Assembly: GCA_027437055.1 (NCBI GenBank)
Contig: DAIAOV010000001.1
Coordinates: forward strand, 295 to 49,045
DNA from: Legionella sp.
GTDB lineage: Bacteria > Pseudomonadota > Gammaproteobacteria > Legionellales > Legionellaceae
Length of the DNA stretch: 48,751 nt
Reading direction: 5' to 3'
Shown piece by piece: positions 7,296-14,600 of the stretch. The notes under the pieces are model-generated. The model saw only the letters and a program-made list of their open reading frames with translations. It was not told the DNA's origin and ran no database searches. Within the stretch, counting starts at the first letter, position 1. Every line of letters starts with the position of its first letter. The position numbers and the translations under genes were made by a program.

Positions 7296-7496
7296 ATGGC
7301 ACTTTATACTGATTTACCCCTTTATCGCGACACGTACCAACTGATTTTAAAAGTGTTTGAGTATAGTGAGGAATTTTCAAAGGAATATAAATACATTTTA
7401 GGTCAGGATATGAAGTGCGATGCGCTGCGATTAGTACGAGGCATTTATCGTGCCAATAAAATGACCAATCGAAATGAGCATCTAGCCATTTTTTAG
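7296..7496 (+). pseudogene. Truncated Avd-like DGR accessory protein
   Basis: The visible product, MALYTDLPLYRDTYQLILKV..., continues with FSKEYKYILGQDMK and LVRGIYRANK. This is the characteristic first part of bacterial Avd proteins, the four-helix-bundle accessory factor (S23-like) that binds reverse transcriptase and template RNA in diversity-generating retroelements. Family members are usually about 110-125 residues; this one stops after 66, within a T-run at 7490-7496. Another frame continues LDEKDALFRSK for a few residues and then loses resemblance, so the last two helices are missing. The start was set at ATG 7296; ATG 7278 is in frame but adds residues not typical of the family. It lies 56 bp behind the DUF1566 gene, as expected for a DGR cassette. 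Confidence 0.72.
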
Positions 7497-7588
7497 ATGA
7501 AAAAGATGCTTTGTTTAGATCAAAACTGAGCAGTGACTCCAACAAATTGGTTCCAAAACAAAAAACAATACGATGACTTGAGCGTACA

Positions 7589-8611
7589 ATGAGTTTAGAT
7601 GTAGATGGATTTTCAAATGAGATTGAGGGTGGCGAGGTAACGATTAAAATCAACTCAGACCATCGATTGCTGAAATTAGCACGTAATCTTCCTTGGGATG
7701 AGATGCTGGATATTATTTTGCCAGATTTAAAATGCACCGAAAGAAAATGCTGGTGGATGGGACGCCCCATGCAGGTGCGTATTCATTTGGGTGTTTATAT
7801 TTTACAGCAAATGTTCGACTTAACCGACCGTGTGGTTGAACAGCAAGTACGTGATAACGCTGCTTTTGGTTTATTTTGTGGATATGGGTTGTTAAAAAAA
7901 TGGCATGCACCAGACCATACTAAAATTGAAGCATTTCGGTCTCGATTGACAGCGGAAACGCAGCGCAAGCTAGCGAATATGATGAGTCAGCAAGCGGTGA
8001 AGCTAGGCTATGCAAATCCAACGACGCTTGATATTGACTCGACTGTACAAGAGGCTAATATCGCTTATCCCGCTATTCCTAACTTATTGGTTAAAATTGC
8101 TATTCTTGCATCACGGGTTGGAAAAAAGCTTAAGCAATTGTGTCGTCATGGTGCAAAGCAATATCACGTTGGATTAACTAACCTAAAACAGATCGCGCTT
8201 TATTATTTTAATCTCAAGCGAAAGGATGTTGGGAAAGGAATTTTGTCGGTTGTGCTTCAGCGCTTGTGGCAAGAGACGTACACTGATGTGTTACCTATTT
8301 TGAATGATTTGTATTTGTTTGGTGATAAATTAGCGTTGGGCAAACAGTGGTCGCTTCGACGCGCGGTTGAGACTTTGAGTTGGCGCGGGGCCATGCTGCT
8401 TCAGAATCTACATGCTATATTTTTGAAGGCATTACCCGCGGTAGTCAATACCCATGAGCAATTGTTTGGTAAAGGTTTTTTAGCATCTATCAGGAAGTCC
8501 TTCGCTACGCTCTGGACGACGGTTGTTTTTTGTACAAATCATTACGCGACAGCGACAAGTTATAGTCTATGGAGCAGCGGATATAAAGTTATAAAGTCAC
8601 ATAGGATATGA
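7589..8611 (+). pseudogene. Truncated DDE transposase (DUF772-type N-terminus)
   Basis: The 340-residue reading frame starts like an intact transposase: WDEMLDIILPDLK, WWMGRPMQVRIHLGVYIL, then a DUF772 domain (FCGYGLLKKWHAPDHTKIE) and the first catalytic Asp region TTLDIDSTVQEANIAYP at about residue 150. The rest should carry the second Asp and the Glu over roughly 100-150 more residues. Instead, after about residue 300 the frame turns into ASIRKSFATLWTTVVFC..., which looks non-native, while the neighbouring frame reads SIYQEVLRYALDDGCFLY and stops. The element therefore seems broken and immobile. It directly follows the truncated avd gene and may have removed the rest of the retroelement. 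It resembles the ISNCY/IS1182-like elements of Legionella; exact family not determined. No convincing terminal inverted repeats were found. Confidence 0.75.
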
Positions 8612-8954
8612 TGTTTTGAAAAAATTAATTAAAAAATGGAGTGCTAGCTGTACTAGGGCAGAAAAGGATATCCACAGAGAGAATACTGATACGTAAAATC
8701 ACGCAATTTATCATCATAACAAAGAAAATAATAAAAAAACAGTCTTGACGAAGTGGTTTTTTATTTTTTACTCACATCTATGAAAACTATGATTAAATTA
8801 TATTTATCTACTTGCTATAATACTTTAGGCAGATGGTGTAAAATCCACAAAAATTATTTTCTAGTAGGCCTTAATAAAATTAAGACAAATTGCCTCTTGA
8901 TTATGCCATTAGATATGGTAGTTTATTCACGAGAGAATGTTTCAGAGTATAACT
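8612..8954. other. Non-coding stretch after the transposase remnant
   Basis: An AT-rich region with no supported gene. Short frames at 8753-8980 lack family features. GGATATCCACAGAGAGAATACTG at 8667-8689 faintly recalls the TTATCCACAGA sequence at 6170, on the other side of the islet, but not closely enough to call a boundary repeat. Confidence 0.35.
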
Positions 8955-9314
8955 ATGAACCAACAAGTCAATGCGGTTAAGAAAGATAAGCTTCAAATTA
9001 TAGACTGGCTTATTGAACATTTCCCTGGTGCTTTTTTTAAGAAAAGCAATCAAGTAAAGCCTCTTAAAATTGGGATATTTGATGATATTATCGATTTTTA
9101 TGAACGCTTAGATACCCCTCCATTCAGTAAAAAGTCTCTTAGAGAAGCATTGAGCTACTATAGTGCATCGCCAGCTTATCTTAGCTGTCAAAAACCAAAT
9201 GCTGCTCGAGTAGACATTTATGGAAATGAGGTCGATGTAGTTACCCCAGAACAAGCAAAATATGCACATCAACGTTTCCAAGAACGATATGCAAAGAAAA
9301 AAAATCCAGTATGA
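8955..9314 (+). CDS. Minimal ProQ/FinO-family RNA-binding protein
   Basis: From ATG 8955 the product is 119 residues, almost entirely one ProQ/FinO domain: KLQIIDWLIEHFPGAFF, VKPLKIGIFDDI, SKKSLREALSYYSASPAYL, then AARVDIYGNEVDVVTPEQA. Proteins of this fold are RNA chaperones that bind the 3' stem-loops of sRNAs and mRNAs; in Legionella another family member (RocC) controls competence. This one lacks the N- and C-terminal extensions of E. coli ProQ, so it is a bare domain with a short Lys-rich tail (RYAKKKNPV). ATG 8937 is an in-frame alternative; 8955 was preferred because MNQQVN leads straight into the domain. It stands alone, with a repeat element behind it. Its RNA partners are unknown. 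Confidence 0.87.
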   Translation: MNQQVNAVKKDKLQIIDWLIEHFPGAFFKKSNQVKPLKIGIFDDIIDFYERLDTPPFSKKSLREALSYYSASPAYLSCQKPNAARVDIYGNEVDVVTPEQAKYAHQRFQERYAKKKNPV

Positions 9315-9400
9315 TTTGCTGCCCCTAGCCGTCAGGCTAAAGAGTAATTGTTGAGTCGTTTCGACCCAATCTTCGTACTGTCAGCTGTGGGCGATTAATA

Positions 9401-9555
9401 ACGCCAACTTAAGCTTTTGTAACGTAGGTCGGGCTCTTTGGCCCGCAAAATGTTCTCTTTATGGGCAAGATACCCCCTTAAAATGTACCAATTGATGTTG
9501 GGCCAAAGGGCCCGACCTACATCTTAAGTTGGTGCCATTGCGTGAACGCTTACAG
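9401..9555. repeat. Dispersed palindromic repeat, copy B with nested inverted repeat
   Basis: The outer arms ACGCCAACTTAAG (9401-9413) and CTTAAGTTGGTGCC (9523-9536) share the core of copies A, C and E. Nested inside is a second inverted repeat, GTAGGTCGGGCTCTTTGGCCC (9424-9444) against 9500-9520, with one mismatch. The element lies between convergent genes. Confidence 0.75.
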
Positions 9556-9571
9556 ATTTTGGAAAATCTAG

Positions 9572-10264
9572 TCATCGTAATGCTAACAAATAATTAATTG
9601 ACACATCAGAACTTAACGAAGTAGTTCTGAAAATAGGATTATAATCCATTCCTTTCATATCAAGCAGATGCAAGTTAAATGAACGAGCCATAGCAACCAG
9701 CTCACTAGGTTGAATAAATTTCTGATAATCGTGTGTCTGTTTCGGTAAAAGATTTAAAATATATTCAGCAGCAACAATAACACTTGCATAAGCCTTCATT
9801 GTCCTATTAATAGTTGACAAAAATAATATGCCTTTGGATTTTAGTAAGCGTTTGCAATGCTTTAAAACCAATTCTGGATTTTGTACATGTTCAAGCATTT
9901 CCATACAGGTAATAACGTTAAACTTTTGGCTTTCAAATTCTTCTATTGGAGAACAGTGATAATCAATAGAAAGCTGGTTGTCTCTTGCATGTTGCTGTGC
10001 TACTTGAATCGCATCTTGCTCAGCATCCAAACCAGTAACTATTGCTCCTGCCTTGGCCATAGCTTCACATAAAATACCACCACCGCAACCGACATCTAAT
10101 ACCCTTACATCCTGTAAATTAACGTGATTGGTAATAAATTCTAGACGAGCATTATTTATATCATGCAGTGTTTTTAAAGGGCCTTCCTTATCCCACCATT
10201 CTTTTGCATGCTGAGCAAACTTAGATACTTCCTGAACATCAACAGTTGATTCAATATTTTTCAT
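9572..10264 (-). CDS. ubiG: Ubiquinone biosynthesis O-methyltransferase UbiG
   Basis: A 230-residue class I methyltransferase. The start MKNIESTVDVQEVSKFAQHA and the following EWWDKEGPLKTLHDIN block are typical of UbiG. SAM-binding motif I reads VLDVGCGGGILCEAMAKAG, and ITCMEMLEHV matches the post-I motifs. UbiG performs both O-methylations of the ubiquinone ring, using S-adenosylmethionine, at the inner membrane as part of the Ubi complex. An upstream in-frame ATG (10297) would add 11 residues that do not fit the family, so 10264 was chosen. The gene overlaps the 3' end of the upstream glycosylase-like gene by 14 bp, suggesting translational coupling. Length is close to E. coli UbiG (240). 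Confidence 0.93.
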   Translation of the reverse strand: MKNIESTVDVQEVSKFAQHAKEWWDKEGPLKTLHDINNARLEFITNHVNLQDVRVLDVGCGGGILCEAMAKAGAIVTGLDAEQDAIQVAQQHARDNQLSIDYHCSPIEEFESQKFNVITCMEMLEHVQNPELVLKHCKRLLKSKGILFLSTINRTMKAYASVIVAAEYILNLLPKQTHDYQKFIQPSELVAMARSFNLHLLDMKGMDYNPIFRTTSLSSDVSINYLLALR

Positions 10265-10973
10265 ATGCAAGTAGATCCATGGGTTTAAAAAATGCAATAA
10301 CGTGCTTATTGGTAATAAAGCTTACATTATACGGGTGTTCAGCGACTAGACCAACGGTTAATTTATTCTGCGAAACATGCTTTGCAATGTTACCTAACAA
10401 TATTAACTGTATTGAAGATTTAATCTGAGCTAATTGTGCAAAGAGGCTATTGATAAAAGGTTTCCAATGTCGTGCATGATATGAAACTTTTCCTTTACTA
10501 TAAACCAATGAGGCATTAAGTAATAAAACACCTCGTCGCATCATGTTTATAAAGAGTTGCTCGGCACTATGAATTAGTGTTGATTTATCAATCTGAGCAA
10601 TAGCTTGTTGCGTAACCTTTGTCTGCAAATCGCCTCGAGCAACTAACAACATTTTAATCAGATTCCGTAAAGAGGTTGCTTTGTTTACAGCGGTACTTAA
10701 ACCATGTGGACTCCATAGCTCTCCTACCGCGTTATCCCAAAAAGCGTAGCCATTAGCGGATAGGTTCCGGGGATAAGGAGATTCACCGACAAGGATATAG
10801 TGTGTTTGAGAAAGAGGTAAACTAAACGCTGCAAATAGATAACGCAATCCAGGCAGCCAATGACAGTCCTCTGACAATTCTTGGAGATAATTAGGCTCCA
10901 TCGATTGCAAAGCGGTCTTAACTAGGGTAGTCCATTCAGGATGACAAGCATTAATACTCTCTTCAAGTGTCAC
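10251..10973 (-). CDS. Uracil-DNA-glycosylase-like protein with altered active-site motifs
   Basis: A 240-residue protein with the layout of family-1 uracil-DNA glycosylase. The water-activating motif GQDPYH appears as GESPYP, and the next segment NGYAFWDN matches the GLAFS region. RGVLLLNASLVYSKGKVSYH matches the LLLN..LT......SH block, and the C-terminal HPSPLS-type motif is reduced to AEHPYNVSF. The catalytic Asp of GQDPYH is therefore Ser here, so removal of uracil by the usual mechanism is doubtful. It may be a diverged repair or decoy protein or an inactive paralogue. It is transcribed with ubiG, which it overlaps. A second, canonical ung elsewhere in the genome would be expected. Fold call fair; activity not supported. 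Confidence 0.7.
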   Translation of the reverse strand: MTLEESINACHPEWTTLVKTALQSMEPNYLQELSEDCHWLPGLRYLFAAFSLPLSQTHYILVGESPYPRNLSANGYAFWDNAVGELWSPHGLSTAVNKATSLRNLIKMLLVARGDLQTKVTQQAIAQIDKSTLIHSAEQLFINMMRRGVLLLNASLVYSKGKVSYHARHWKPFINSLFAQLAQIKSSIQLILLGNIAKHVSQNKLTVGLVAEHPYNVSFITNKHVIAFFKPMDLLAYEKY

Positions 10974-11166
10974 GACTTCGACCTTAATTATTGCTCCAAA
11001 ATATTACCTTATACTCTTTTGTAAGAATAAACTCAAAAATACCTTGTTTTATTATTTAGGCTCACTTGGGGCAGGAGTCAGGTATAAAGCAAGGGATTTC
11101 CCGAATAAGTGTATTAAACAAAATCACACAGATGTATAATCAAGCTTTTGTGAAAATGGAATCAAC

Positions 11167-12249
11167 ATGAATCGTTTTAAAGCAGTTTTATTTGGAGCCA
11201 CAAGAGTAGGTAAAACAGCAATTAATCAAAAACTATGTGGTTTAGCAGTAAGTCAGCGCTATAATACAACATTAGGTGCGGATTTTAATACACTGAAGAT
11301 TTCTAGTCACAACGGTATGGATGACATAACAATTGCTTTATGGGATACCCCTAGCGATCCTCGTTTTAAAGCATCATACTCAGCACTGACATTATCTAAT
11401 GTCGATTTGGGAATTTACTGCATTGATCTATCTGAGGAAATAACTGAAGAAATTATTGCTGGAATCAAATCGGATATTAATGAATTACAATCAAGAAACC
11501 CTAATGCTCAATTAATCTTAATAGGCACTAAAAGTGATTGTGCTCGTGAACAAGCCTTAGAAACAGCACGTCAAAAATTGGCAGCTATATCTTTTAATAA
11601 AATTATATCGACCTCTAGTTATGCTGACAATGGTGTAGAAGAGCTTTATGACTACCTTGCCAAGAGTGCTCATGATAAATACATTCAAGAAAAAATTAGA
11701 CTTTATAAAGCTAATGAACAAGGAAATGGGATTCTTTTTGCGAGAAACCTTTGCAATACACAATCTGAATTATATCGTGCTCTAGATAATTTATATAACC
11801 AAGCAAAGGATTTAAATAGCCAAACGTCTACAACACTGGGAAATATAACATGTGACCTCATGTTTAATTTACTGAATACTCAAGTAACCGATAAAATGGG
11901 AGCTATTAATTCATTTGTTCAACAGAGTAATGAATTACTGCAAAACAAATATAGTGGGATTGTAAACAGTATACTTACAGTAGCAATTACTGCTGTAGTG
12001 ACCGTTGTTGCAGCAATTATAGGTTTTGGTATTGGCGTTGCCTTAGGAGCTTGGTCTGGTCCCGGTGCATTTTTTACTGGATTATTAGCTGGTAGCGCCA
12101 GTGCACTAGCAGTTGCTGGTGGTAGTTCACTTGTTGGTGTGGGGACCTTAGCTTATACGGCATATCGCTTTTTCAGGCCATCTCCTGTTGTCGAGGCAAC
12201 AAATGAAGTTGCTGAAAAAGCGATGGCTAGTAATCTCCGTAGTATCTAA
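11167..12249 (+). CDS. Ras/Rab-like small GTPase with hydrophobic C-terminal region; effector candidate
   Basis: A 360-residue protein. Residues 1-170 form a small GTPase domain: P-loop FGATRVGKTA (G10 to T17), a G3-like WDTPSDPRF, G4 LIGTKSDC and G5-like STSSYADNG. Eukaryotic Rab/Ras proteins and several Legionella effectors share this pattern. WDTPS in place of WDTAGQ lacks the usual catalytic Gln, so intrinsic hydrolysis may be low. A helical linker follows, then two long hydrophobic stretches (about 262-295 and 300-328; ITAVVTVVAAIIGFGIGVAL) likely to insert in a membrane. No prenylation-type CAAX is present. A perfect hairpin follows the gene. It is monocistronic. Translocation by Dot/Icm is inferred from domain content. 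Confidence 0.78.
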   Translation: MNRFKAVLFGATRVGKTAINQKLCGLAVSQRYNTTLGADFNTLKISSHNGMDDITIALWDTPSDPRFKASYSALTLSNVDLGIYCIDLSEEITEEIIAGIKSDINELQSRNPNAQLILIGTKSDCAREQALETARQKLAAISFNKIISTSSYADNGVEELYDYLAKSAHDKYIQEKIRLYKANEQGNGILFARNLCNTQSELYRALDNLYNQAKDLNSQTSTTLGNITCDLMFNLLNTQVTDKMGAINSFVQQSNELLQNKYSGIVNSILTVAITAVVTVVAAIIGFGIGVALGAWSGPGAFFTGLLAGSASALAVAGGSSLVGVGTLAYTAYRFFRPSPVVEATNEVAEKAMASNLRSI

Positions 12250-12292
12250 CTAAGATCTCGCTGCGGCCAAGAGATAAGGTTGACACGTATCA

Positions 12293-12324
12293 CGTAGATT
12301 GGGCAACAAATTGCCCAATCTACG
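12293..12324. repeat. 14-bp perfect hairpin, possible terminator or repeat unit
   Basis: CGTAGATTGGGCAA and TTGCCCAATCTACG flank a CAAA loop. There is no T-run, so it is more likely a member of the same hairpin family seen at 14320-14341 and in the core of repeat copy B than a simple terminator. Confidence 0.55.
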
Positions 12325-12440
12325 ATAATCAAATAGCGCTACTAATCCATGAATTATCTTTAAAAATTGCCTGCAAAGTAAGAAAAAATCAGCCATAATA
12401 ACTACTAGCTGGATGGATTAATTTACAGGGAATAATCACC

Positions 12441-14153
12441 ATGGACTATATTCAACGCATTGATGAACAAGGAAAACCTTACTTTGAAGTTAAAACAACT
12501 GATTTTGCACTCCTAGCAAATCCTATTTTAAATAAAGGTTCAGGCTTTACGGAACAAGAGCGATTGGACTTTCATCTTCATGGATTACTACCTCCTTATG
12601 AGAGCGGCATTGACGAGCAACTTCACCGCTCATATGAGGCATTTAAAAGTAAAGCCTCTGATCTAGAAAAATACATTTACATGCGCGATTTGCAAGATTC
12701 TAATGAAACCTTATATTACAAGCTGCTAAAAGAACATATAGTCGAAATAATGCCTATAGTTTATACCCCGGTTGTTGGGGCTGCTTGTCAAAATTTCAGC
12801 CATATATACAGACGTCCCCGTGGTGTTTTCATTGCCTATCCCAATCGCGATAAAATAGATACTATTCTATCAAACCCACGATTTGAGCAAGTTCAGGCTA
12901 TTGTCGTTTCTGATGGAGAACGTATTCTTGGTTTAGGGGACCAAGGAGCTGGCGGCATGGGTATTCCTATTGGAAAACTAGCTTTATATTGTGCTTGCGC
13001 TGGAATCCATCCAGCAACAACCTTACCCATACTACTTGATACCGGAACTAATAATGCTGAACTTCTTAAAGATCCTCTTTACATGGGATGGAAACATGAA
13101 CGCATTCGTGATGCTCAATATGACGAATTTGTTGATGATTTTGTTCAAGCTCTTAAAAAAAGATTCCCTAACATACTCTTACAATGGGAAGATTTTGCAC
13201 TACAAAATGCTACCCGGCTCTTAGATAAATATAGAGGGCAATTGTGTACCTTTAATGATGATGTCCAAGGAACTGCAGCAATTGCAACTGGTACACTATT
13301 ATCAGCAGTACAAGTTACTGGTATTGGATTGCGCGATCAAAAAATTGTCATCGTTGGAGCTGGTACTGCAGGTTGCGGTATTGCCGAACTTATTGTTCAT
13401 GCCATGATGGAAGATGGAGCCTCTGAAAAGCAAGCCCGTTCGCAAATTTATATGATCGATCGCAACGGCTTACTGATTGAGGGAATGACAGGTTTACTTC
13501 CCTTCCAGGAAAAATTATTAAAAGATAAATCCTCAGTGGCAAGCTGGAAATGTGACAATGGCAATATGATCAGCTTAAAAGATGTTATCAAGAACTTACA
13601 CCCCAATGCATTACTTGGTGTATCAGCTCAACCAGGTCTTTTTACTGAGGAGCTTATTAGAGAAATGGCATCTCATGTGGACAAACCAATCATTATGCCT
13701 TTATCTAACCCCATTTCTCGTAGTGAAGCCGTTCCTGAGAGCATAATGAAGTGGACTAATGACAAAGCCGTAATAGGAACAGGGAGTCCTTTTGGAAATA
13801 TCATGAAAAATGGGAAACCATTCCGAGTAGATCAAACAAACAATGTATACATATTCCCTGGCATGGGATTAGGTTTGATTGCCACCAAGGCAAAAATGGT
13901 CACTGATAAAATGTTTATGGCTGCCGCGCAAGCCCTGGCCAGTTGTTCACCTGCTAAAAAAGATCCTCAAGCCAACTTACTTCCCCCATTGGAAACAGTA
14001 AGAGATGTCTCCTATAAAGTAGCTCTTGCTGTAGCTAAAGAAGCGGTTAAAAGTAATCTGGCTGATCCGATGTCTGATGAGCAATTAGAACGCTGTATTC
14101 GAAGCCATATATGGGAACCAGATTATGTCACTTATCACAGAGCACCTGTTTGA
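12441..14153 (+). CDS. maeA: NAD-dependent malic enzyme
   Basis: A 570-residue protein, matching the large malic enzymes (E. coli MaeA/SfcA about 565). It shows the N-terminal family start (GSGFTEQERLDFHLHGLLPP), the catalytic Tyr in IVYTPVVG (Tyr108), the active-site Lys region GGMGIPIGKLALY, the divalent-metal acidic cluster in WEDFALQNATRLL and CTFNDDVQGTAA, and the Rossmann motif VIVGAGTAGCGIAE from residue 303. It decarboxylates L-malate to pyruvate with NAD, feeding pyruvate from the TCA cycle, which is important in an amino-acid-burning bacterium. The start ATG 12441 follows a GGGAATAATCACC leader. Stand-alone gene, flanked by repeat hairpins on both sides. Confidence 0.93.
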   Translation: MDYIQRIDEQGKPYFEVKTTDFALLANPILNKGSGFTEQERLDFHLHGLLPPYESGIDEQLHRSYEAFKSKASDLEKYIYMRDLQDSNETLYYKLLKEHIVEIMPIVYTPVVGAACQNFSHIYRRPRGVFIAYPNRDKIDTILSNPRFEQVQAIVVSDGERILGLGDQGAGGMGIPIGKLALYCACAGIHPATTLPILLDTGTNNAELLKDPLYMGWKHERIRDAQYDEFVDDFVQALKKRFPNILLQWEDFALQNATRLLDKYRGQLCTFNDDVQGTAAIATGTLLSAVQVTGIGLRDQKIVIVGAGTAGCGIAELIVHAMMEDGASEKQARSQIYMIDRNGLLIEGMTGLLPFQEKLLKDKSSVASWKCDNGNMISLKDVIKNLHPNALLGVSAQPGLFTEELIREMASHVDKPIIMPLSNPISRSEAVPESIMKWTNDKAVIGTGSPFGNIMKNGKPFRVDQTNNVYIFPGMGLGLIATKAKMVTDKMFMAAAQALASCSPAKKDPQANLLPPLETVRDVSYKVALAVAKEAVKSNLADPMSDEQLERCIRSHIWEPDYVTYHRAPV

Positions 14154-14189
14154 AAAATAACTTTTGGCCACTTGGTTCCAAGTTAAAAT

Positions 14190-14291
14190 GTAACCATTCA
14201 GGCAATGGCGTCAACTTAAGCCACGCGATCAGAGGTTATTGAGACGTTACGTTATAAAAGATTAAGTTGACGCCATTACGTGAACGATTAC
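14190..14291. repeat. Dispersed palindromic repeat, copy C (complete, short)
   Basis: The left arm at 14190-14220 (core AATGGCGTCAACTTAAG) and the right arm at 14262-14291 are inverted copies with few mismatches, flanking a centre with GTTATTGAGACG. It lies behind the malic enzyme gene. Confidence 0.75.
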
Positions 14292-14600
14292 GTTAAAATC
14301 CCCGGAAAAAATAGTGTAGGTCGGGCAACAAATTGCCCGACGTTGGACTCTGCGCTGCCTCGAAACGACGGTCGTTAAGACAAATTACAAAAGAACTAGT
14401 TTATCTAAATTTTTAATACAAAATAAGACTTGAAATACACATTAATTTAGGACAATATTTGAACCGTTGAGTCTAGTATTATTTCATTTGCAGAATCTAC
14501 CATGGAACAGATAAATGCAGTGAAATTTTTCAAATGCTTTTCTTCAATCCAATTTTTATATCTTATTTAATAGGAAATATTATTTACAAGGAGCAGTACT
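14292..14600. other. Intergenic region upstream of a predicted effector gene
   Basis: It holds a hairpin GTCGGGCAA/TTGCCCGAC (14320-14341), related to the one at 12293, then AT-rich DNA. No gene was seen, and no PmrA or CpxR box was recognised with confidence. A good ribosome site (AAGGAGC) precedes the next gene. Confidence 0.45.

Noticed and set aside
6994-7770. 258-residue open frame on the minus strand
   Set aside because: It runs antisense over the lectin domain, avd and the transposase start, crosses several sense genes, and has no domain or ribosome site. The frame is open by composition of the variable region.
8753-8980. 75-residue frame before the ProQ gene
   Set aside because: No family resemblance or ribosome site, and it overlaps the ProQ start in another frame.
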